Shown: piece by piece, positions 15,426 through 19,908 of the stretch
How the letters are laid out: each line of letters starts with the position of its first letter
How positions within the stretch are numbered: the first letter of the stretch is position 1
Made by a program: the position numbers and the translations under genes
DNA from: DATESZ01 sp035283845
Lineage (GTDB): Bacteria; Desulfobacterota; Syntrophia; Syntrophales; JACQWR01
Length of the DNA stretch: 19,908 nucleotides
Assembly: GCA_035283845.1 (NCBI GenBank)
Contig: DATESZ010000171.1
Span: 1-19,908, forward strand
Direction of reading: 5' to 3'
The notes under the pieces: model-generated
The model's database searches: none
The model's input: only the letters and a program-made list of their open reading frames with translations
Told to the model about the DNA's origin: nothing

Positions 15426-15850
15426 CCGAGAGCGCAGAAGGCGGCTTCAACATGTACGCCCAGCTCCTCTTGGAGAGCATCGCTAAACTCTCCGGCCAGA
15501 CGGAAGAACTGAAGAAACAATATGCCGCCTTGGACAAGACCATTTCTCTCCTGAAGCAGTCTTACGAGGCCAATCTTCTGGCTGACCACCAGGCATTTCA
15601 TGACCTCATCGCCAAGGTACAGCGGATCACGGAGATCGTGGAGGAGCTTTCCTGCTTCGAGCACACGGAAAAGATCAAAAACTTCCAGGAGCGGATCAGC
15701 ATCCTGGAACAGAACATTACCCCTTCCAAGTGGGCCGCCCAGATCATTGCCGATTTCTTCCAGAAGACTGGTTGGATTTACGGCGCCCTGCTCATGGGAT
15801 CGATCGGCTACGGTATCTACTACGTAGCCGTGAAGATATTGCCACATTAA
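15422..15850 (+). CDS. Coiled-coil protein with one C-terminal membrane segment (XhlA/holin-like)
   Basis: A 142-residue protein with no family I can name for certain. Residues about 12-105 are heptad-rich helix (LLLESIAKLSGQTEELKKQ, ISLLKQSYEAN, EKIKNFQERISILEQN), likely a coiled coil. Residues about 115-138 (GWIYGALLMGSIGYGIYYVAV) form a single hydrophobic segment at the extreme C-terminus. This is the layout of XhlA-type hemolysin/holin-associated proteins of phages such as PBSX: cytoplasmic coiled coil, one C-terminal helix. The start overlaps the transglycosylase stop (ATGA). The neighbour suggests that it anchors or releases the peptidoglycan lyase at the membrane, but it could equally be a structural tail-anchored protein. 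The function is inferred from layout only. Confidence 0.6.
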   Translation: MTESAEGGFNMYAQLLLESIAKLSGQTEELKKQYAALDKTISLLKQSYEANLLADHQAFHDLIAKVQRITEIVEELSCFEHTEKIKNFQERISILEQNITPSKWAAQIIADFFQKTGWIYGALLMGSIGYGIYYVAVKILPH

Positions 15851-15872
15851 ACCAATGAAAGGAGGTTAAACA

Positions 15873-16307
15873 ATGGCAAAAGCAGCAAGAGTTATCGGGA
15901 AAGTAGATTTGGTGGGCAACGTCGCCCAGATTACGGAGCTGACCAAAGAGAACGCCAAGAAGGCCACTAACGCGGTATTGGAGGGGATGCAAGCGCTTCT
16001 GCAGCAGTCGGGCAAGATCCAGCTGGCCAAATTCGGGTCTTTCACCATCAGGAAAACAAAATCGCGGCGGGGCAGGAACCCCCAGACCGGCCAGCCCATC
16101 CTCATTCCACCGGGCGTCCGGATCGCCTTCAAGGTCTCCAAGACCTGGAAGGACGCCGTGCTGGCGCGGGAGCAGGAACAACTCAAGGACAAGGTCAGAA
16201 TCCACGCCCATAAAGAAGCGCCCAAGGCGAAGCCGGTATTCAAGCCTGTAACCAAACCGGCAGTTAAACCCGCCGCCAAGGCCAAGGCCAAGGGAAATAA
16301 GAGGTGA
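15873..16307 (+). CDS. HU/IHF-family DNA-binding protein with basic C-terminal tail
   Basis: A 144-residue protein. Residues about 8-100 form an HU domain: helical dimerisation part, then LAKFGSFTIRKTKSRRGRNP, TGQPILIPPGVRIAFKVSKT, and a final helix. HU proteins are usually about 90 residues. This one adds about 40 residues of Lys, Ala and Pro (KPVFKPVTKPAVKPAAKAKA) like a histone-H1-type tail, probably for extra DNA contact. GAAAGGAGG (15857-15865) precedes the ATG at 15873. The stop overlaps the GTG start of the phospholipase-D-like gene. HU with such tails occurs in several bacteria and in phages. Here its place inside a peptidase-lyase-nuclease operon suggests a dedicated rather than general nucleoid role, which is inference. 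Confidence 0.88.
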   Translation: MAKAARVIGKVDLVGNVAQITELTKENAKKATNAVLEGMQALLQQSGKIQLAKFGSFTIRKTKSRRGRNPQTGQPILIPPGVRIAFKVSKTWKDAVLAREQEQLKDKVRIHAHKEAPKAKPVFKPVTKPAVKPAAKAKAKGNKR

Positions 16308-16795
16308 AGGTCCTCTTTTCCCCGCAAAGCGGCATTTCAAAGGAATTGTCAAGGTTGATCAAGGCGGCCAAGGGTGAAATATCCGTGGCCGCCTACGCCT
16401 TCTCCTCGAAATATCTGGGCAACGCCATGGCCGCAGCCCAGAAAAGAGGCGTCAAGGTCAGAATCATCCTAGACAGGGACAATGCCGACCAAGCCTACAG
16501 TATTGATGAGTGGCTTATCCAGCAGGGAATCGATACTCGTTTTATCCAGGTGAAAAGCGGCTGCATGCACCACAAATTCATGCTCATCGGCAACAAAATG
16601 CTCATGACCGGCAGCTACAACTTCACGAACGAATCGGAATTCCGCAACTACGAGGCCGCTCTTTTCACGAACAGCAAACCCTTGATCAAAACCTTCACCG
16701 CCGAGTTCGAGCGTCTCTGGTTGCTTTCTTCCGCACCGTCTCTCCCGGTCCCGCCATCGCCGCCTCTCGGGGGGAAGGGGGACTATGGGGGATAG
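16304..16795 (+). CDS. Phospholipase D/Nuc-like single-domain protein with incomplete HKD motif
   Basis: A 163-residue protein that starts with GTG overlapping the HU stop (GTGA). It has one PLD-type half-domain: VLFSPQSGISKELSRLI at the start, ISVAAYAFSSKYLGNAM, VRIILDRDNA, then the active-site block near residues 88-107, MHHKFMLIGNKMLMTGSYNF, followed by NESEFRNYE. Family members of this size (Nuc type) act as homodimeric nucleases or phosphodiesterases. The motif should read H-x-K-x4-D, but the aspartate position is Gly. His, Lys and the GSYN block remain, so activity is uncertain. There is no signal peptide. The last 22 residues (PSLPVPPSPPLGGKGDYGG) are translated from a G-rich repeat and are probably not part of the fold. 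Confidence 0.8.
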   Translation: MKVLFSPQSGISKELSRLIKAAKGEISVAAYAFSSKYLGNAMAAAQKRGVKVRIILDRDNADQAYSIDEWLIQQGIDTRFIQVKSGCMHHKFMLIGNKMLMTGSYNFTNESEFRNYEAALFTNSKPLIKTFTAEFERLWLLSSAPSLPVPPSPPLGGKGDYGG

Positions 16796-16799
16796 GGGG
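16755..16799. repeat. G-rich repeat with strong G-quadruplex pattern at the end of the PLD gene
   Basis: Four long G-runs (16769-16774, 16777-16781, 16787-16791, 16795-16799) separated by 2, 5 and 3 bases form a canonical plus-strand G-quadruplex motif. It covers the 3' end and stop codon (16793-16795) of the PLD-like gene. It resembles, but is not identical to, the G/C-rich elements at 4604 and 5980, and looks like a member of a dispersed repeat class that landed in the gene end. It could act on transcription termination or mRNA decay between the PLD gene and the next. Confidence 0.6.
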
Positions 16800-16874
16800 C
16801 AATAAATAAAAATTAAATTTAGGGGCTAATTTACTGAGAATTTCATCAAATTTTCTATTTTTGAGGGTCAATTT

Positions 16875-17709
16875 ATGGTGCACAGGATACCGGATTGCGG
16901 TTTTGCGCGATCCTATATCATTGAGGAAGACGACGGCCTGATGGTGATCGATGTAGGCAGCATCGGTGCGGCACAGATGATAGATGCTTATTGCACGCAG
17001 ATACTGAACAGGCCTCTCCGGGACATCCGGATCATCGCCCACCCACTTTCACATCGATCATATCGGCGGGATCGGCACATTGCTCAAGAAGTGTTCTCCC
17101 GAGACGAAAGTAATGCTTCATCCCCTGGTGCAGGAATATCTTGACGGCAAAAGGGAACTGTCACCGATGAAGAACTGGCTTTCCGGCCTGCTTCCTACGA
17201 TGATGCACAGCATCGCCGGTGTAGGGAAATTATCCCATGTGCACTTTGAGAATGTGGCCGGTATCCCGCTTGCCATCTTCAGAGACTATCGGTACCTGCC
17301 TTACGAAGACCAGATCCGCTATTTCGATTCCGAACGTTTCCCCCGTTATCCGATTGGTTTTGGTCACTGGGAGGTTGTCGCCACGCCCGGGCACACGGAA
17401 GATTCACTTTCTTTGTTCAATATAGATACCCGTGAACTGATCTGCGGCGATCTGATCATTGGACGGAACGACGGTGCTGGATGCCTGAACCGCTTCCACT
17501 ATGACCCGGAGGTCATTTGCAAGAGCTACCGGCGAGTCCGCGATTTAATGCCACGGGTGATTTATCCCGGCCATGGCGGGATCGTCAGGCATGCCCTCGA
17601 TGCCATGCTGAAAGTCAAAAACATCAAGATGGATCCGCGGCGGTTCAATAAGAACCTTCCCATCACTCCCGGCTCCACGGGCATGCTTTTCCCTTTTCCC
17701 TATAGGTAA
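16875..17709 (+). pseudogene. Metallo-beta-lactamase-fold hydrolase broken by a +1 frameshift
   Basis: Read through, this is one protein of about 277 residues. The first part (16875 to about 17042) gives MVHRIPDCGFARSYIIEED, DGLMVIDVG and RIIAH. The second frame (from about 17045 to 17709) gives FHIDHIGGIG, ATPGHTEDSLSLF, ICGDLI and YPGHGGIV. Removing one C from the CCC at 17042-17044 restores HHFHIDHIGG, the H-x-H-x-D-H zinc motif, in frame. All other metal-ligand motifs (TPGHT, CGDL, PGHGG) are intact, so the break is recent or a sequencing error. GAGGG about seven bases upstream supports the ATG at 16875. An ATG at 17080 could start a fragment without the zinc motif. The substrate is unknown; relatives include glyoxalase II-like hydrolases and nucleases. 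The metallophosphoesterase starts five bases downstream. Confidence 0.8.
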
Positions 17710-17714
17710 CAGCC

Positions 17715-18602
17715 ATGAACTTTCCCATTCTTGATCGTGTAAAACACCTTACCATAACGCCGAAAACCAAGCTCATTGTCATGTCCGATATGCACCGGGG
17801 CGACGGCACCGGCGCCGATGACTTCGCCCAGAATTCCCTGATCTACCGTTGTGCCCTGGAATATTACCTGGAGAATGGATTCACCTACATCGAGTTGGGC
17901 GATGCCGAGGAACTCTGGGAGAATGACAATTTCGACCAGATCTATTTCACCCATACGCCAGTTTATGAACTCCTCGCAAAATTCCATGACCCCGATCCGG
18001 AGAAGACCCGCTACCTCAAGGTGTGGGGAAATCATGACCTGTACTGGAAAAATAATGAGGCCGTTTATCAGCAGCTTTTCCCCGAGATCCAAATCTACGA
18101 AGGCATTATTCTAAACAATACCATCCTCATGGTCCACGGCCACCAGGCGGACCCCAAGTGCAGCGGAGAGATTGCCTCTGTCAGCAAATTCTTTGTCCAT
18201 AACTTCTGGACGGGATTCCAGCGACTCGGTGCGAAAGACCCCACCCGCGCGGCAAATAACCCCGGGCTCTGCAATGAGGTAGACGAACGTCTCCACGAGT
18301 GGGCAAATCACAACGATAAGGGCATCACCACCATCATCGCCGGTCACACCCATAGGGCAGTCTTTGAGGACCTTTCATTGACGCAGCGACGCTACCTGGA
18401 TTCCAAGGTCAAAACTGAACACATCAAGATCAAGCATGAACTGGACGCAAGCTACTTCAACGACGGCTCCTGTGTTCATCCCTTTGGCATTACCGGTCTG
18501 GAAATAAGCTTTGAGGAGAGGCTGCTGTTAAGGTTGGTCGGATGGCAATACAAAGTTGAGGGCAAGGCCCTGACTATCGAAAGGTCAATCTTTATAGAAT
18601 GA
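17715..18602 (+). CDS. Calcineurin-like metallophosphoesterase
   Basis: A 295-residue protein with the full two-metal set of the calcineurin-like family: Asp25 and His27 (MSDMHRGD), Asp63 (ELGDAEELW), Asn106 and His107 (GNHDLYW), His141 and His143 (VHGHQ), and His211 and His213 (AGHTHRAVF). The layout resembles UDP-2,3-diacylglucosamine hydrolase-like and related phosphodiesterases, but it is longer. Members hydrolyse phosphomonoesters, phosphodiesters or nucleotides, and the substrate is not evident. There is no signal peptide or membrane segment. It begins five bases after the metallo-beta-lactamase reading frame ends, so the two are probably one transcript. It closes the plus-strand operon and converges on the toxin gene. 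Confidence 0.88.
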   Translation: MNFPILDRVKHLTITPKTKLIVMSDMHRGDGTGADDFAQNSLIYRCALEYYLENGFTYIELGDAEELWENDNFDQIYFTHTPVYELLAKFHDPDPEKTRYLKVWGNHDLYWKNNEAVYQQLFPEIQIYEGIILNNTILMVHGHQADPKCSGEIASVSKFFVHNFWTGFQRLGAKDPTRAANNPGLCNEVDERLHEWANHNDKGITTIIAGHTHRAVFEDLSLTQRRYLDSKVKTEHIKIKHELDASYFNDGSCVHPFGITGLEISFEERLLLRLVGWQYKVEGKALTIERSIFIE

Positions 18603-18616
18603 TGTGTATTGCTTGG

Positions 18617-18634
18617 GGAAAGTAACACTTTTCC
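18617..18634. terminator. weak hairpin between convergent genes
   Basis: GGAAAGT (18617-18623) and ACTTTTCC (18627-18634) can pair with one bulged T and a three-base loop. It sits between the metallophosphoesterase stop and the toxin stop, where a bidirectional terminator is expected. No T-tract follows on either strand, so the call is tentative. Confidence 0.3.
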
Positions 18635-18635
18635 G

Positions 18636-18962
18636 CTAAGGAGTGAACATTTTCTGTAAAATTGATTTTACCTTATCAATCGCTAAGTCTTCCAATCTTC
18701 CTAAACGCCTGATAACGAGTCTCTTTTCCAGGGTTGCCTGCTTTCCCAATCGGATATACGATTCCGCCATCAGTCCACAGCTTTTCCAATTCTTAACCTT
18801 GTAGTCCGTTTCTGATACATATTCCTGCGTAGTTACCCTTGCAACAAGGACATCTTCATCACCGGAATCGTAAAGAACAACGGCAGGTCTCTTGGCAACG
18901 TGTTTCAAGTCGGAATGAGGGAACCCCATAAGTACAATGTCGCCGATTTTATAAGTTGTCAT
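18636..18962 (-). CDS. MazF/PemK-family toxin (mRNA interferase-like)
   Basis: A 108-residue protein of the type II toxin MazF/PemK/CcdB-like fold. It begins YKIGDIVLMGFPHSD, the typical GDIV...FP opening, followed by KRPAVVLYDSGDEDVLVARVTT, which matches the RPAVVL...V.v..iT core, and ends with a helical region (LEDLAIDKVKSILQKMF). MazF-type toxins cut mRNA at short motifs. Its ATG overlaps the end of the upstream small gene by 14 bases, the standard antitoxin-then-toxin order. The operon would be autoregulated by the antitoxin complex, by family analogy. It lies at the end of the GC-rich operon, convergent with the phosphoesterase gene. Confidence 0.85.
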   Translation of the reverse strand: MTTYKIGDIVLMGFPHSDLKHVAKRPAVVLYDSGDEDVLVARVTTQEYVSETDYKVKNWKSCGLMAESYIRLGKQATLEKRLVIRRLGRLEDLAIDKVKSILQKMFTP

Positions 18963-19152
18963 AGATGGCGTCTTTCTCAGAATAGCCCTTTAAGAACTGT
19001 GCGGCGCCTACATCACTCCAATCACTCTCTTCGTCGGGTAACAATAGCATTACCCTCACCGCGGAATCGTTTTTTAAGTATTTCTTTAGATGCTCGGGAA
19101 CAGAGAGGTGCCCATCCTCTAACACATCGGCATAATATTCGATTGCCTTCAT
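18949..19152 (-). CDS. antitoxin partner of the MazF/PemK-like toxin
   Basis: A 67-residue acidic protein, MKAIEYYADVLEDGHLSVPE onward, whose stop lies inside the toxin gene. The VLEDGHLSVPEHLKK segment resembles the short beta-hairpin DNA-binding opening of AbrB-like or related small antitoxins. The acidic C-terminal part (PDEESDWSDVGAAQFLKGY) is the type of tail that wraps the toxin. The start at 19152 is preferred to the longer in-frame ATG at 19236 because AGAGG lies seven bases upstream and the extra 28 residues have no family-like pattern. The antitoxin role comes mainly from gene order and size, so the exact family is uncertain. Confidence 0.75.
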   Translation of the reverse strand: MKAIEYYADVLEDGHLSVPEHLKKYLKNDSAVRVMLLLPDEESDWSDVGAAQFLKGYSEKDAIYDNL

Positions 19153-19236
19153 TTCAGAACCTCTATCAAGTAATTTGTCGATTAACGACCCAGCCGTACA
19201 GTTATTTCGATTGTTCTCATCCTTAATTTCCCTCAC

Positions 19237-19908
19237 TAACGGTTGCTAAATGTACCTCTTTCGACGTTGAATAGCAATTTGTTTCTTGATTCAGCGCATC
19301 CGGTTAAGGACTTGGACGTGATGGTGGAATAGAAAGAAAGCGGAAGATGGTTGCCTCACCCTCGCCAATTCGCTCCGCTTAAGAATCGCGTCCCGCGGGC
19401 GCTGCGCTCATGGGCTGCGGCCATCTAAGCGGTGTTCAGAATTCACTCTGCTCCGCAGCAGGCGTCATGCTCCTTGCAAATAGATCAAGGCTCACGCCGC
19501 CTGACGTTCATGCTTCAAGGCTGTGTGCTCACTTCGTTCCGCCACGCCCCCAGTTTGTTATATGTTTTATGCCCCACCCACACACCCTCTATAATGTACC
19601 TCCTCTCTCTAACTCTTTCCATTGTAGCGCGGGCTTTGGCTCCAGCCGTCAAGGGTAATACGAGCTACGGCATGGGCTTCAGCCTAAAGGCTTGCAGCCC
19701 ACCGGAAAAGAGTATTTTTTCCGTCACAGCCCGTGAATTGCTCTATCGGAAATTATCGCTCACGGTCAGTGCCGCAAAAAATCTTCCTTTTCCTTGCCTT
19801 CGCCCTTGACTGCCTTCACGCTCTTTCGCTGCTCCGACGACGGCACACTCACGGCGCTCTGTCTCCTTCCTTCCGCCGTAAGCTGTCGCTTACTCTGGTC
19901 GTCATCCG
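19237..19908. other. 672 bases with no supported gene; hairpins and short repeats
   Basis: Open frames here have poor coding character and no recognisable motif. On the plus strand, TGGGCT (19673-19678) with AGCCCA (19696-19701), and inside it AGCC (19681-19684) with GGCT (19689-19692), form a nested hairpin. It is followed at once by CGGAAAA (19703-19709) pairing with TTTTCCG (19717-19723). On the minus strand an AGGAGG (19604-19599) is followed by TACATTATAG rather than a start codon. The segment 19366-19560 is GC-rich with imperfect short inverted repeats. It may be the remains of a mobile or cassette-like segment next to the toxin-antitoxin pair, or the leader of a gene beyond the window. 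Confidence 0.4.
19673..19723. other. pair of adjacent hairpins, possible structured RNA
   Basis: Two stems lie back to back. The first has a 6-bp outer stem and a 4-bp inner stem around a TAAA loop (19673-19701). The second is a perfect 7-bp stem with a 7-base loop (19703-19723). The compact arrangement suggests folded RNA in either transcription direction, but no known RNA family is recognised and the second stem could be a terminator-like element. Confidence 0.35.

Noticed and set aside
19320..19395. tRNA-Leu-like GTGGTGGAATAG segment
   Set aside because: The sequence reads GATGGTGGAATAG; there is no T-arm GGTTCGA, no acceptor pairing and no CCA end.
19366..19575. Integron attC site next to the toxin-antitoxin pair
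   Set aside because: ATATAACAAAC on the minus strand and imperfect inverted repeats hint at one, but the paired GTTRRRY/RYYYAAC core ends are not both present.
19432..19809. 125-codon plus-strand open frame
   Set aside because: It runs through hairpins and low-complexity sequence, has no ribosome site and no family-like pattern.
19766..19906. Minus-strand open frame entering from the right edge (46 residues, Lys/Glu/Ser-rich)
   Set aside because: No recognisable motif and composition near random; it may be the tail of a gene outside the window, but this cannot be supported here.
1..19908. CRISPR arrays, rRNA, transposase genes
   Set aside because: No regularly spaced direct repeats, no rRNA-like stretches and no transposase or integrase motifs were found on either strand.

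Overview
The window reads as bacterial chromosome from a strict anaerobe that degrades aromatic or other recalcitrant cyclic compounds. The closest fit by gene content is a sulfate-reducing or syntrophic Desulfobacterota-type organism, but this is inference: there is no rRNA or housekeeping marker here. The left two thirds (about 1-13.36 kb) are metabolic. The right third (about 13.7-18.6 kb) is an unrelated, visibly GC-richer operon, followed by a toxin-antitoxin pair and about 0.7 kb with no convincing gene.

Left part. The last 49 codons of an RND/MMPL-type exporter (2-151) lead into a plus-strand series: a secreted DUF1329 protein (249-1472), two tandem UbiD-family (de)carboxylase paralogues (1577-3073, 3143-4603) and a second, closely similar DUF1329 protein (4679-5908). 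The second DUF1329 gene is bracketed by two oppositely oriented copies of a G/C-rich palindromic repeat with G-quadruplex potential. The two UbiD proteins are not equivalent. The first keeps the whole prFMN/metal set and the E-R-E catalytic triad. The second keeps the cofactor ligands but has Asn for the catalytic Arg and Arg for the second catalytic acid. Next comes a tight four-gene set (6097-10100) encoding two 2-hydroxyacyl-CoA dehydratase/benzoyl-CoA reductase-type subunits and two different 260-residue BadF/BadG/HgdC-type ATPase activators. This is the architecture of an ATP-driven class I ring reductase. Converging on it from the minus strand is a two-gene operon: a DMSO-reductase-family molybdo/tungsto-enzyme (11300-13357) and an Old-Yellow-Enzyme-type reductase (10119-11234) that has an Fe-S site but lacks the usual FAD/pyridine-nucleotide half. 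Together these suggest envelope handling of a hydrophobic substrate (RND plus DUF1329), carboxylation or decarboxylation (UbiD pair), and low-potential reduction of a CoA-thioester ring. The substrate cannot be read from the sequence, and no UbiX (prFMN synthase) gene is present.

Right part. After a 344-bp divergent regulatory region with several short direct repeats comes a tightly packed operon: clostripain-type C11 cysteine peptidase, soluble lytic transglycosylase without a signal peptide, XhlA/holin-like coiled-coil protein with one C-terminal membrane segment, HU-like DNA-binding protein with a basic Lys/Ala/Pro tail, a single-domain phospholipase-D-like protein with a damaged HKD motif, a metallo-beta-lactamase-fold gene broken by a one-base frameshift, and a calcineurin-like metallophosphoesterase. 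The first five genes are joined by ATGA/GTGA overlaps or a short gap. I do not recognise this set as a named system; it is the best candidate here for an undescribed one. A MazF/PemK-type toxin with its antitoxin follows on the minus strand. The last about 0.7 kb holds hairpins and short repeats but no supported gene.
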